DNA of 64,000 bases from Chryseobacterium lactis (GCF_003815875.1 NZ_CP033924.1:3596001-3660000), one strand, 5' to 3'. Positions 9,506 through 19,004 are shown, numbered from the stretch's first letter. Made by a program: numbers and translations. The notes: generated by a model not told the origin, from the sequence alone.

Positions 9506-10550
9506 ATGTTCCCCCCTCAATCTCAATTAAACAAACTCTACCATTTATTTTATAGACTTTTTACACTTCTGTCATGCAGTATTTTCATTACCGGATTATA
9601 TGGACAGGGTTCTTTCTCTCCCAAACAATTCGACAGTCTGTTACTCAAAAAAACCGAATCGCTTCGTATTCAGGGGGATTATGAAAATTTAGTAAGACTT
9701 AATAAAGATTATTTAAACATAGCGGAAGAAAAAAAATACAAGGAAGGTATTATTCTTTGCTATATCAATATTTCCAATATTTCAGCAACGATCGGCAACT
9801 ATAAAAGGGGCTTATCTTACCTTTCTTTAGCGGAGAAAGAACTGAAAACAATAAACAATCCTGTATTAAAAGCCAGACTTTATCAGGAACACGGCCAGTT
9901 AAATGGTGTCATTGGTTTGTATAAAAGTGCCCTTGAGTTCAATGCAAAAGGATTATATTATCTGAAAAGTACCTCTGATCAGGAGAGAAGAAAGTTTTAT
10001 TTATATAGGTTATATGCGAATAGAGCTGAATTTTTATACAAGGCAAACAATCCGGATTCTGCTTATATTTATTTGCAAAAAGGAAAAATGGTTGATAGTC
10101 AGGGAGTTTTGTTGAACACACTTTTGGCTAAACATCATTTATCCTATACGAAAAGATTAGATTCGGCTCTGATCTATCTTCAGAAAGCTTCGGCCAGAAT
10201 TGTTAATACCGGAAAGGTGAATGTTCAGAGTGGCTTTGTATACCTTACTTATGGAGACTATTATTACGCAGTAAAAGATTACAATACAGCCTTACGTTAT
10301 TATAATAGTAAAATACTGCTTAAAAGCCCTTTTTATCAATGTAGCAGCAAATGAGGTATGTATGTAGTATGATGATGTTGTTGTTATTTATGATAAGTTT
10401 TTAAAATTTGCAAAATCAAAAGAGGGGCAAAAAAATATATACCAAAAACTAAAGATTCTAAAAACACACAATGATTTGACCCCTCTTTATTGTAAAAGAT
10501 TCATGATAAAAGTAAGTGATGAAAAGAGAAATAATTTAATTGAAAAATAG
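9506..10550 (+). pseudogene. Truncated/frameshifted TPR regulator gene
   Basis: The readable frame 9506-10354 gives 282 residues: an N-terminal membrane/signal segment (about 12-34), then TPR-like repeats (Y-x-x-G-x-Y.. units, for example KDYNTALRYYNSKILL near the end). It stops abruptly inside a repeat. Intact relatives continue through more TPRs, a transmembrane helix and an HTH, to 500 or more residues. Right after the stop, another frame carries a coding-looking stretch (about 10368-10550, YDDVVVIYDKFLKFAKSKEG then IYQKLKIL) that contains an earlier in-frame TAG at 10365. I read this as a decayed gene. A genuine short TPR protein is possible. Confidence 0.55.
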
Positions 10551-10607
10551 TTCTTAGAAGAGGGAAATAAGCTTATATTTAGTAATTATTTAAAATACAT
10601 TAAACAT

Positions 10608-11024
10608 ATGAAAAACGCAAAATTATTAATCACAGCAATGACTGTTGTCTTGTTCTCATCAACAGTTTCTGCTCAGCTTGTCCCTAAAGGTGGAGTAGGT
10701 TCTGATAAAGATAAGCATGGATGTAAAGGATCTGCAGGCTTTACGTTTTCAGTATTGAAAAATGATTGTATTCGTCTTTTTGAGCAAAAAATCCAATTGA
10801 AAGAAGTAGACTCTAAAAAATCATATACTTCTAACGCTACGGTAATCTTTAGTGAAGATGAGCAGAAAGCAGAATTATTTTTACCTTCATCAGAAGGAAG
10901 TCTTATACTGGATAAAGTAAATTCAAAGAAAGCGGTAGTGTATAAGAAAGGAAAATATCATTTAACTAAAGTAAAAAACTCTTACACTTTAAAACTAGCC
11001 AATAAGCTGGTCTTCAAAAGCTAA
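10608..11024 (+). CDS. Small secreted protein with CxGSAGF...CIRLFE motif
   Basis: 138 residues with a clear Sec signal peptide (cleavage after VSA, about residue 22). The mature part contains GCKGSAGFTFSVLKNDCIRL, a two-cysteine motif (Cys40 region and about 15 residues later). It resembles the C-x-SAGY-x-W-x(5)-C-IR element seen in other small exported bacterial proteins, some of them linked to HslJ/META-like domains. The remainder is a Lys-rich beta-type region (ATVIFSEDEQKAELFLP). The function is not known. A strong terminator follows. Confidence 0.7.
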   Translation: MKNAKLLITAMTVVLFSSTVSAQLVPKGGVGSDKDKHGCKGSAGFTFSVLKNDCIRLFEQKIQLKEVDSKKSYTSNATVIFSEDEQKAELFLPSSEGSLILDKVNSKKAVVYKKGKYHLTKVKNSYTLKLANKLVFKS

Positions 11025-11086
11025 AAGTAATAAGTAAAGCAATCTTCATTAGCATTACGACACGATTTGTTTATTTTCGTGCATAA

Positions 11087-11121
11087 AAGAAGAGAGACTC
11101 CCTCATAGTCTCTCTTTGTTT
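11087..11121. terminator. Intrinsic terminator between convergent genes
   Basis: Perfect 9-bp stem AGAGAGACT (11091-11099) / AGTCTCTCT (11107-11115), followed by TTGTTTTT. It ends the secreted-protein gene and may also serve the minus strand. Confidence 0.8.
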
Positions 11122-11162
11122 TTGTTCTCTTTTTTAAATAAACTGGCTTTAGAAGCATATTG

Positions 11163-11597
11163 TCACTTTGCCTGTCCTATGTCGAGCCTTTCAAATTTCC
11201 CTTCAAAATTTTTGTGAAATTTGAAAAATACAGGAAATGTACCCCATTGTCCTGCCTTAAAATCTCCATAAACATCTTTTCCGTTATTTTCTACCCTGTC
11301 TATGGTGAGAAACATCTCTTTGCCTAACGCTTTAGCAAAAAAAGACTTAAAATCAACTGTATTGCCGTCATCAGTCATAGCTGGACTGTCAATGAAGAAA
11401 CTGTACCAGCTTTTGTCTCCGCTTTGAAGTGCTTCTATGGCTTGTTGTACTGTAGTATCTGTGATTTTTGATAGATCCATATTGTGTTGTTTTTTTGAGA
11501 TTTGAATTGATTTTTTTTGTTCTTTACCTGTATTTTGTCCACAAGCCAAAGATGAAAGGCTTATGGTACATATTGTGATGATGCTGTATTTCTTCAT
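11163..11597 (-). CDS. Putative lipoprotein, NTF2/SnoaL-like
   Basis: 144 residues. The N-terminus has a lipobox (SSLACGQ, Cys19). The mature part (ITDTTVQQAIEALQSGDKSW, WYSFFIDSPAMTDDG, SFFAKALGKEMFLTIDRVEN) has the pattern of NTF2/SnoaL-like alpha+beta proteins. Substrate and role are unknown. It starts 6 bp after the stop of the membrane protein gene at 11604-11951, so the two form an operon. Confidence 0.7.
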   Translation of the reverse strand: MKKYSIITICTISLSSLACGQNTGKEQKKSIQISKKQHNMDLSKITDTTVQQAIEALQSGDKSWYSFFIDSPAMTDDGNTVDFKSFFAKALGKEMFLTIDRVENNGKDVYGDFKAGQWGTFPVFFKFHKNFEGKFERLDIGQAK

Positions 11598-11603
11598 ACG
11601 CGG

Positions 11604-11951
11604 TTAGTTTTTAAGAGGGTGTTGAAGATAAATGATAAGCAAGTTTAAACAGAGAAATGGCAGTTCAATCATAGCTCCTTTGATATCTTTATTCATGAGA
11701 TGAAAACAGATAATTAATAAGATTCCGGCAGCCATTAAAAAATTTCCCCAGATAAATGTTTTAGGAAATAAAATCAGGATGGATGCAAGGATTGTAACAG
11801 CGCCGTTAATCATCAGTCCTGTTTTGTCAAAACCCCATTTTCCAAACATTTCAGTCATTTCAGGTTTTCCGGAAAACATAGCAATCCCTTGCTTAAAGCC
11901 CATGAAAACAGCGATCAGTATTAGTATGGAGTTAATAATCTTTATAATCAT
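11604..11951 (-). CDS. Small membrane protein, DoxX-like
   Basis: 115 residues with four predicted transmembrane helices: IINSILILIAVFMGFKQGI, MINGAVTILASILILFP, FIWGNFLMAAGILLIICFHL and IELPFLCLNLLIIYL. The GxKxGxxMFxGxPEM segment after the first helix is typical of DoxX-like proteins. It is the first gene of a two-gene operon with the lipoprotein at 11163-11597. No enzymatic residues are recognisable. Confidence 0.7.
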   Translation of the reverse strand: MIIKIINSILILIAVFMGFKQGIAMFSGKPEMTEMFGKWGFDKTGLMINGAVTILASILILFPKTFIWGNFLMAAGILLIICFHLMNKDIKGAMIELPFLCLNLLIIYLQHPLKN

Positions 11952-12110
11952 TTTGAATGTTTTTTATGTGGTTTATTTCTTTATTGCACTCAGTGGTACT
12001 TTAAAAAAATATTTATCTATACAAATATGCACGAAATGAATGACGTATGAATGGTGAATTTTTCGGAAGTTCTTATCCTATTGTGTATTTCTCATTACCA
12101 TGGTAAAAAG

Positions 12111-12143
12111 AAAACCACAGCCTATTGAATAAGCTGTGGTTTT
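12111..12143 (-). terminator. Intrinsic terminator
   Basis: Perfect 11-bp stem AAAACCACAGC (12111-12121) / GCTGTGGTTTT (12133-12143). It lies just downstream, in minus-strand sense, of the gene ending at 12168. Confidence 0.75.
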
Positions 12144-12167
12144 CCACAATAACTAAGAACTATTTAA

Positions 12168-12581
12168 TTACGATTCTGTCTTCAGATAACCAAAATGCAA
12201 AGCCGGTTCTTTTCCGAACAAACACGAGAAGATGTTCTGAAACTCGTGAATATATTTACATTTGATAGCATTCCCGTATATTTTCAATCCTTCCAGTATT
12301 TTTCTGGAGCTTAGGTCTATATCATACTTGATGAATGCTTCCGGTCTTTCGTATCGTATTCTCTGATCCGAACTGTATGTTCTTGAAAACCCAAGCTTTT
12401 CAAGCCATTCTTCCGTTATTTTAATGGGTTTAATAGTATCTGCCGGAACTGAGATACTGTGAATATCATTTTCAATTTGAACAAAATATGCCTGTTCTAT
12501 ACTCTGAAAAATTTCAGTGATCGTATAAATCTGATTTTTGTACTCGACTAAGTTTTTGATTTTAAGATCTGCAACGTTCAT
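12168..12581 (-). CDS. Conserved Bacteroidota hypothetical protein (phage/mobile-type family)
   Basis: 137 residues. It follows a pattern I recognise from many Bacteroidota proteins, often in prophage or accessory regions: an N-terminal LKIKNLVEYKNQIYTI beta segment, then IKPIKITEEWLEKLGF, and a C-terminal CKYIHEFQNIFSCLFGKEP corresponding to the usual VH-x-LQNLYFALTG-x-EL. The function of the family is not known. No other phage genes are nearby. It is a single-gene unit with its own terminator. Confidence 0.7.
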   Translation of the reverse strand: MNVADLKIKNLVEYKNQIYTITEIFQSIEQAYFVQIENDIHSISVPADTIKPIKITEEWLEKLGFSRTYSSDQRIRYERPEAFIKYDIDLSSRKILEGLKIYGNAIKCKYIHEFQNIFSCLFGKEPALHFGYLKTES

Positions 12582-12778
12582 AATATTTTGATGTTTTAAG
12601 GATGATATGGTAGTCTATAAAATAGCAAATACTATGCCTTGCATCGAAGTGTAAGAGGGTGTTTCAGTGAAGATTAGGTTAATTTTTTACATATAATATT
12701 TAATATTATGTTAAAATACCGAGGTACAGCAGGCTGCAGTCATTTGTTGGTATTTAAAAACATGGTATCGGTGTGGTA

Positions 12779-13999
12779 TCAGAAAGCTTTTTTTTCTTGC
12801 GAAGAAGAATTGGCAGTGGCTAATAAAAGGGCAATTATAATGGAAAAAAGAAGAACAGCAATGAAACTGGTCCATGCATAAGCATGAAGAAGATATCCTG
12901 TGCCGCTTCCTAAAATACTGGATCCGAAATAATAAAACAGCCAGTAAATAGAAGTTGCCGAAGATTTTCCGCGTTTTGCATAAAGGGCAGTCATCTGACT
13001 TGCCATGGTGTGGGCTGCAAAAAAGGATAAGGTAAAAAGACCAAGCCCGAAAATAAGAATGTAAATATTTTCTGAAAGCAATAAAGATGCTCCTATCAGC
13101 ATAAACAAAATAGAACCTTTCAAAATATCATTCATACGGAATCTTTTGGACAGCCGTCCTACGATCATAGTTCCAAAAACTCCGAAAATATACATTAGGA
13201 ATATAAATGCGATGATAAAATGACTTAAAGAAAATGGCTGAGCTTCTAACCTGAATGTGAGATAATTGTAGACACTTACAAAAACACCCATTAATAAAGC
13301 GGCAATGAAATATAAACGAAGCATGTATGGATTCGTCAGAAAGAACTTCATTTGTTTTACTTTAAGGTGATAATCCGTTTTCTGGGGATTAAAGAATTTT
13401 GATTCCGGAAATAGTTTCCAGAAGATAATCCCAAGGAGTAAGCTTTCTATCCCGATCAGCAAAACGGCATTTCGCCATCCGAATTCTCCCGCAAAAATCG
13501 TAGCCAGTATTCTTCCACTCATTCCTCCGATTGTATTTCCACTCAGATACATACTGATAGCAGATCCTATGACCGCTGTGTGTACTTCTTCGGTAAGATA
13601 GGCGAGAGCCACAGCCGAAACGCCGGAAACAACAAACCCTTTGAAGATTCCGATCGCAATTAATAAACTTAAGCTGGGAATCCAGGTAGAAATAATTGTG
13701 AGCAATGCTGAAGAAAGTAAAGAAAAGGTCATCAATGCCTTTCTCGAATAGCTGTCTGCTTTAAAAGCGAAAAATAATAATCCCAATGCCATACCGATTG
13801 TTGATGAAGACACGAGCAGGGAAGTATCACCAACCGATACTTTAAAATACTCCGCTGCCATGGGCAACATAGGCTGAAAAAGATAGAGCTGTGCAAATAC
13901 CGAAAGCCCGGAAAAGAAAATACAAAGTTTTATATATCGGAAACGTCGGCTTCCCTGATCTGCTTTTTCAGATTGATTCATGATTTTCGCAATTTGCAA
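12779..13999 (-). CDS. MFS transporter, YnfM/AraJ-like
   Basis: 406 residues with about 12 hydrophobic segments and a central cytoplasmic loop near 200-215. The first helix (FFSGLSVFAQLYLFQPMLP) and the cytoplasmic motif DSYSRKALM between helices 2 and 3 match the YnfM-like drug/sugar efflux branch of the major facilitator superfamily. The substrate cannot be told from sequence. An internal ATG at 13981 (MNQSEK) is an alternative start. No regulator is adjacent. Confidence 0.88.
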   Translation of the reverse strand: MQIAKIMNQSEKADQGSRRFRYIKLCIFFSGLSVFAQLYLFQPMLPMAAEYFKVSVGDTSLLVSSSTIGMALGLLFFAFKADSYSRKALMTFSLLSSALLTIISTWIPSLSLLIAIGIFKGFVVSGVSAVALAYLTEEVHTAVIGSAISMYLSGNTIGGMSGRILATIFAGEFGWRNAVLLIGIESLLLGIIFWKLFPESKFFNPQKTDYHLKVKQMKFFLTNPYMLRLYFIAALLMGVFVSVYNYLTFRLEAQPFSLSHFIIAFIFLMYIFGVFGTMIVGRLSKRFRMNDILKGSILFMLIGASLLLSENIYILIFGLGLFTLSFFAAHTMASQMTALYAKRGKSSATSIYWLFYYFGSSILGSGTGYLLHAYAWTSFIAVLLFSIIIALLLATANSSSQEKKAF

Positions 14000-14197
14000 T
14001 GCTGTGGTTTATAGAAATCTTAGGTTCTGTAAATTTCCTGATTATTTTTTGAATTTAAAAATCATTATCTCAATGGTTATAATAGGTGTCGGTTATTAGG
14101 AATGAAGGCCTATCCGGAAAGTAAAAATCAAAATTCACCCTCATCTTTATCAAACGAAGTTAGAAATTGAAAACTCAATTAACCTCCGGATCCATAG

Positions 14198-14809
14198 TTA
14201 ATGCATCATTTCATAGACCTTAATCAGTTCTGCTATATTGGTGACATCAAGCTTTTGAAAAATTCTTTTTTTGTAGGTGCTTACCGTAGACATTTGTATA
14301 TTGAGTCTGTTGGCTATTTCAAGATTACCGTTTCCATCGGCCAGAAGCTTGAAAATTTCATATTCTCTGGACGAAAGTTTCTCCGCGGGATTGTCTCTTT
14401 TATTCTGGATAATAAGGCCTATTAATTCTGCCGGATAAAAATACCCTTTTTCAATAACCGTTTTCACGGCATTTTTGATTTCTTCCTCACTGCTTTGCTT
14501 GTTGAGATAACCTTCCGCTCCTTCTCTGATGTATTGAATGGCAACATCTTTGTCGTATCCGGAGAAGACAAGGATTTTTAAGTCTTTCTGTATGCTTTTA
14601 AGCTCAGAGATCATTTTTTTATACTGAGTCCCCGGCATATCAATATCCAAAATAAGAAGCCCGTAACGCTGGGCACTCAACATCTTGGTGACCTGATTAT
14701 AGTCCTCTGCAAAGTCTATCGTAAGTGCCGGATACGCTGATTCCAGCACGAGAGCTGTTCCTGCTCTTACAACATAATGATCATCAGCTATTAAGATTCT
14801 TTCGTTCAT
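14198..14809 (-). CDS. NarL/FixJ-family response regulator
   Basis: 203 residues. The receiver domain has the acidic pair (ADDHYVVRAG, Asp9/Asp10), the phospho-acceptor aspartate in LLILDIDMPG (about 54-58), and the conserved Ser/Lys region (VFSGYDKD). The LuxR HTH is at about 140-200 (LSSREYEIFKLLADG, then NLEIANRLNIQMSTVSTYKK). The start is 5 bp after the stop of the large sensor kinase gene, so the two are co-transcribed and are very likely a cognate pair. Target genes are unknown. Confidence 0.93.
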   Translation of the reverse strand: MNERILIADDHYVVRAGTALVLESAYPALTIDFAEDYNQVTKMLSAQRYGLLILDIDMPGTQYKKMISELKSIQKDLKILVFSGYDKDVAIQYIREGAEGYLNKQSSEEEIKNAVKTVIEKGYFYPAELIGLIIQNKRDNPAEKLSSREYEIFKLLADGNGNLEIANRLNIQMSTVSTYKKRIFQKLDVTNIAELIKVYEMMH

Positions 14810-14814
14810 AGAAG

Positions 14815-17808
14815 TTAGTTTTTATTGAGCGTTATCTCCACAATAGTTCCTGTAGGATAATTTTGTTTAAAATGTATTTCTGCTTTAATTTTTTTAATTA
14901 AGTGAATAACCATATGCAATCCCAATCCTCTTCCTTTAAAGCTTGGGGTCTCCAGCCTGGGGTTTTTGAATAAATTCATGTAAATGGTAATCTGCTCATC
15001 AGACATTCCGGCTCCTGTGTCGGCTATTGTAAGTATGGTCGTATATTTATTTTCTTTGATATTGAGGATGATTTCTCCGTCAAAAGTATTTTTTACCGCA
15101 TTATCAAGCACATTATGAATAATCGCTGTAACAATACTTTCATTTACTTTTGAACGAACTTCTTCTGCAGCTGCATTGGTAATAAGAGTACCTTTTTCCT
15201 TTGCGATTTCACAGAATAATTTTTTCTTAATTTCCAGAATCCCGTTAAGGACATATTCTTTTTCCTCAACAATGTTTTTAGCCTTGTAAAGCTCTGTATA
15301 TTCCTTTAAATTAAGGGTAAACTGATACAATTGTTCAGAAGACTTATAAATACTGTCAAAATATTTTTTCTGAAGTTCCAGATCATCCGATTCATAAAGC
15401 TTTTGAGAAAGCATCGCAATAAATCGGATAGGAGTAGTAATATCATGGCTGATCGTTTCTACCAACTTTTTCTGGTACTCTGTTTCTTTTTGCAAATCAC
15501 TTTTTACCACTTCAAGATTCAAAGAGGTTTCCTTGAGTTCCGAATTTTTATTGTGAACAATCTGTTTTAATGCTTTATTTTTTATCCGTAAAAAATTGGT
15601 TGTCAGCTGAACGATTAAGATAATGACAATCAGAATAATAATGGAAACAATTACCCTGAATAATAAGGTTTGATAAAAAAACGGTTCGATTTTGAATCGT
15701 ACAGATTTTTCTTGAAATTTTCCATCCGGAGATATCAGCATCCTTACACTGAGAATATACTCTCCGGGCGAAAGATTACTGATCGTATACTTCAATTCTT
15801 TTCCTGCAGGAATCTGTTCCCAGTCAGAACTCTCATGGCCCGAAATTCTGGTAGCTATGTAAAGATTTTCCAGATTAGAAAAGTAAGGAAGGTCAATATA
15901 AATATCTGCCGCTTTATAATCATTCTTTAAATCAAGAGTGCCATGAAAATATTGAGTATCAGAATTTCCAATTTTTACTCTTTCAATATAAATCTTATTT
16001 TTATCGGGGTAATAAGTTTTAATATCCTTGGGATTAAAAAATACAAATCCATCCATTGACGGGAATACAAATTCACCATTCTCCAGGGCAAAAGCATTAG
16101 GCTGGGAACTCCCATTGAATTCATTGGTCAGAAATCCATCCCGTTTTGTGAAACGGTAATAAAAAACAGGACTTTTCTTATTTTCCGCATATTGCAAAAG
16201 TTGCTTTTTTGGTACTTTAAATAAACCGTTGTTTGAAGATATCCAGTAAGATTCCTGTTGATCTTCAAGGATATAATGAGCCGATTGAAGATAATTGTTC
16301 CTGTCAGTCGGCATTTTAATAAGCTTCTGGTTTTTGAAAAGGTAAAAGCCACTGTTGTTGGTCGTAATCCAGATTAAATCATCTTTCGTTTTGAGAATAG
16401 TCTTAACATGAATATTTTTAAAAATAGGAGTAATCGCCTTCTTTCCCAAAACAATTGAATAAAGTCCATCACTGGCGCCCATTAAAATTTCATCTTTACC
16501 ATATTGGAAAAAAGTTGTAACAAAACTTTTAAAAGGATAAACAAAATCCGGTTTTGAAAACAAATCTTTCTTGAAAATATTGAGCTGTGTACCGGAAGGG
16601 CCTGAAAATGTTGATCCGTAAAGGGTTCCACTTTTTATGAAAGCATCGAATCCTTTTTTTATAAAAGTAGAATCTTTTTTTCTGTAATTGGAATCTTTAT
16701 AAAATCTGACAATGCTATTTCTTTTTCGAATTAAAATATTCCCGGAATTGTCATACATCATGGGATAATTATCATTATTTCCGAAAGCATACTGATTGAT
16801 AATACCGTCTTTTCCAAACTCTGATCCATCTTCTGCAATGATTGTGTTTTTACCCGATGGAAGGGAGTTGTAATACACATTATTTGAAAAATCAGTTTCC
16901 TTTTTTGCGACGTAAAAGTTAGAGAGCCGAAGTACATTAAGCCCATTGTTGAGTGTACCTAAATACAGTTTATTAAAACTCTTGCCGTAATACATCGAGC
17001 AATAAGAATGGCTGCCTATTTCATTGTATTTTACAAGGAATTTTAGGGAAAGTTCATTGCCCTTACCTTCAACAAGATAAATATTATTACGATTGATAAT
17101 AAAGGTTTGATCGGTAATCTGCTGCCAGTATATTCTTGTTTCGGGATCGTTGAATAAAGTTGGTTTTTCAAAAACGGTTAACTTTCCTTTGTCGATAGAA
17201 TACGTTTTTCTGGTCCTGAGATTATTTACAAACAGAATATCATTACAAATAAAAATATTATTCAGATCTCTGTTAGAGAAAGGAATGCTGATTTTTGTGT
17301 CGTTTCCTTTTTCATCCCTGTAAATAATTGCATTCTTCTCTGTAAAACGATAGGTAGAGTTTTCGAGTTGGATAAAATAATGGATGTCATCATAAAAATT
17401 GGACGAGATTATATTGTTGGCAATTCTGTATACGACATCATTTCCTTTTGAAAAAGTTATTTTATCACTGCTCTGAAGCTTCGTCAACCTTGGAAATCTG
17501 TTTTTAATAATAATTTTATTTTCCTGAAAATTATTCAACACAGTAATGCTATCCACAAGAGGATTCCCATTGAATTCTCCAAAACGTAGATTATTAACCT
17601 TAAAATCATTGAAGGTCACAAACGAAACACCATCGTACCGTACAAGTCCGTTTTCTGTAGAAATCCAGATAAATCCATACTTGTCCTTAACAATGGCTTT
17701 AGCGCTGCTTTGCGGTAATCCGTTGTCAATATTATACCAGGTAGAAGTATGACGTTGCCCGTAAATGTTTAAATACAAGAAAGCAAAAAAAAATGCCCAA
17801 ACTCTCAT
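14815..17808 (-). CDS. Propeller/Y_Y_Y sensor histidine kinase
   Basis: 997 residues from the ATG at 17808, preferred because MRVWAFFFAFLYLNIYG makes a clean signal peptide; an ATG at 17838 adds 10 residues. Two-component-regulator propeller repeats fill the periplasmic part (DNGLPQSSAKAIVKDKYGFIW, then WITTNNSGFYLF). They are followed by a Y_Y_Y-like beta domain (SNLSPGEYILSVRM), a transmembrane helix (LFRVIVSIIILIVIILIVQL) and a coiled coil. The HisKA H-box is ISHDITTPIRF, and the HATPase has N-box NVLDNAVKNT and G boxes ADTGAGM and GRGLGLHMV. Unlike hybrid two-component systems, it has no fused receiver or AraC domain; the response regulator is the next gene. Confidence 0.92.
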   Translation of the reverse strand: MRVWAFFFAFLYLNIYGQRHTSTWYNIDNGLPQSSAKAIVKDKYGFIWISTENGLVRYDGVSFVTFNDFKVNNLRFGEFNGNPLVDSITVLNNFQENKIIIKNRFPRLTKLQSSDKITFSKGNDVVYRIANNIISSNFYDDIHYFIQLENSTYRFTEKNAIIYRDEKGNDTKISIPFSNRDLNNIFICNDILFVNNLRTRKTYSIDKGKLTVFEKPTLFNDPETRIYWQQITDQTFIINRNNIYLVEGKGNELSLKFLVKYNEIGSHSYCSMYYGKSFNKLYLGTLNNGLNVLRLSNFYVAKKETDFSNNVYYNSLPSGKNTIIAEDGSEFGKDGIINQYAFGNNDNYPMMYDNSGNILIRKRNSIVRFYKDSNYRKKDSTFIKKGFDAFIKSGTLYGSTFSGPSGTQLNIFKKDLFSKPDFVYPFKSFVTTFFQYGKDEILMGASDGLYSIVLGKKAITPIFKNIHVKTILKTKDDLIWITTNNSGFYLFKNQKLIKMPTDRNNYLQSAHYILEDQQESYWISSNNGLFKVPKKQLLQYAENKKSPVFYYRFTKRDGFLTNEFNGSSQPNAFALENGEFVFPSMDGFVFFNPKDIKTYYPDKNKIYIERVKIGNSDTQYFHGTLDLKNDYKAADIYIDLPYFSNLENLYIATRISGHESSDWEQIPAGKELKYTISNLSPGEYILSVRMLISPDGKFQEKSVRFKIEPFFYQTLLFRVIVSIIILIVIILIVQLTTNFLRIKNKALKQIVHNKNSELKETSLNLEVVKSDLQKETEYQKKLVETISHDITTPIRFIAMLSQKLYESDDLELQKKYFDSIYKSSEQLYQFTLNLKEYTELYKAKNIVEEKEYVLNGILEIKKKLFCEIAKEKGTLITNAAAEEVRSKVNESIVTAIIHNVLDNAVKNTFDGEIILNIKENKYTTILTIADTGAGMSDEQITIYMNLFKNPRLETPSFKGRGLGLHMVIHLIKKIKAEIHFKQNYPTGTIVEITLNKN

Positions 17809-17838
17809 ATGTGCAAAACTGATCTGTGTTCTTTGCAC

Positions 17839-18368
17839 TATTGCAAAAAACGGTTAATAATAGTTTGTGTACAAGCCGAAGTTTTTTTAAAGGGTAGGAA
17901 CGATTGAAAATAAATTTTTATCATTAAGCTTTTTGGTCATTGTGTTTTAGCGTTAAACAGATTTGTTTGATGCTGTAAAAATAATGAAATTCTGCACATA
18001 AACCAGTATTTTTTAATTTCTTTTCATGTGAATATTATCTGTATTTATTGATTCTGAATCAGATATAGCTGCTTTTTTGTTAAAATATTTCATTTATATG
18101 TGAAAAATTATTCTTCAATAAAAAGGCTTTATAATGATGATGGCATCATATTGTTTCTAAGTTGCAAAAGATCAGGAAACGTTGCTGGAAAGAGCTTTTA
18201 CGCACCTGTCGGATGTGTAGGGCGTCGGAAGTGTTTGATTTTCACGAGCTATTGATTTATTAGGTTTTTCACACTTATTATGATTTTGCACCTTGTTTGT
18301 AGTAAAAGTTGTACAAAAATATGAGGTTAATTCTACAGTGAAATATTGATCGGATTAAAGCATATTCC
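17839..18368. other. Gene-free region upstream of sensor kinase
   Basis: About 530 bp without a credible ORF. It should hold the promoter of the minus-strand kinase gene. No strong hairpins are seen before the candidate sRNA unit that starts with the promoter at 18369. Confidence 0.5.
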
Positions 18369-18376
18369 TACTTTTG
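18369..18376 (+). promoter_or_regulatory. Bacteroidota -7 element TACTTTTG
   Basis: TACTTTTG matches the TAnnTTTG consensus, with ATTG (18345-18348) 20 bp upstream as a -33-like element. It points rightward into a short non-coding stretch ending in a strong terminator, not into a gene. Confidence 0.55.
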
Positions 18377-18382
18377 CAAAAT

Positions 18383-18488
18383 AATTCCCAACCGCGATGA
18401 AGAGGCCTTTTAGCTAAAATTAGGATTCTGAAAACACAAAAGATTTTGCCTCGGAAACAAAGATCTCTTCAACGAGGTCTTTTTTTTG
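18383..18488 (+). ncRNA. Candidate small RNA (about 105 nt)
   Basis: A TAnnTTTG promoter at 18369 and an intrinsic terminator at 18461-18487 delimit about 105 nt with no coding frame. The terminator is AGATCTC (18461-18467) / GAGGTCT (18474-18480), loop TTCAAC, then eight T residues including the stem end. The 5' part (CGCGATGAAGAGGCC region, about 18393-18410) is partly complementary to the terminator stem, suggesting a folded RNA. It is not 4.5S, tmRNA or RNase P by signature. The family is unknown. Confidence 0.5.
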
Positions 18489-18646
18489 CTTTTATAACCT
18501 TTACTATCTTACCACTAAAAACTTGGTTATTATTGTAAGTGTTTTTTTTCTTTTTGAATAAAAATCTGCTTGTCATGATGATTAAACCGAAATTGATACC
18601 ACACTAATGGCCTCAATTTTGTTGATTAAAATAAAACACAAGAGTT

Positions 18647-18856
18647 ATGAAAAAGGAAAACTTCAATCATCTGATGGGGAAGACTCGTCATGAGATTAAA
18701 AAAGAATTGGGTGACGGCTTCAATTTTTTTACCGATGATACCTGGACTTACCAATTAGGGAGGACCTGGATAGGAAGAAGGATTATTTTAGCCTTACATT
18801 TTAAAGATGGAAACGTTGCAGGTATAGATTTGTATAAAACTTTTAACCGCAGCTGA
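18647..18856 (+). CDS. Small BamE/SmpA-like protein without signal peptide
   Basis: 69 residues. LMGKTRHEIKKELGDGFN, then WTYQLGRTWIGRRIILALHF and GNVAGIDLY, follows the G-x-T-x-x-E-x-x-x-x-LG ... W-x-Y ... L-x-V-x-F-x-x-G-x-V pattern of the BamE/OmlA fold. It has no signal peptide or lipobox, unlike BamE itself, so it is more likely a cytoplasmic stand-alone relative. The function is unknown. It has its own terminator at 18915. Confidence 0.6.
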   Translation: MKKENFNHLMGKTRHEIKKELGDGFNFFTDDTWTYQLGRTWIGRRIILALHFKDGNVAGIDLYKTFNRS

Positions 18857-18914
18857 TCCCAATCTCTGTTAAGATTCCAAATACAAACAATTTTTCGGAT
18901 AATAACTAAAATAC

Positions 18915-18942
18915 AAAAGAGCTTTATCATAGCTCTTTTTTA
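18915..18942 (+). terminator. Intrinsic terminator
   Basis: Perfect 9-bp stem AAAAGAGCT (18915-18923) / AGCTCTTTT (18931-18939) followed by TTATT. It ends the small gene at 18647-18856. Confidence 0.75.
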
Positions 18943-18970
18943 TTGTAAAAAAACCTCCCAAAGTGGGAGG
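18943..18970 (-). terminator. Intrinsic terminator of the DUF1349 gene
   Basis: Stem CCTCCCA (18954-18960) / TGGGAGG (18964-18970). Read on the minus strand it is followed by an eight-base T-run that includes the stem end. It lies 35 bp after the stop of the gene at 19005-19652. Confidence 0.8.
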
Positions 18971-19004
18971 CGAATAAAATTGACTGTATATTGAAGTAAT
19001 TCAA

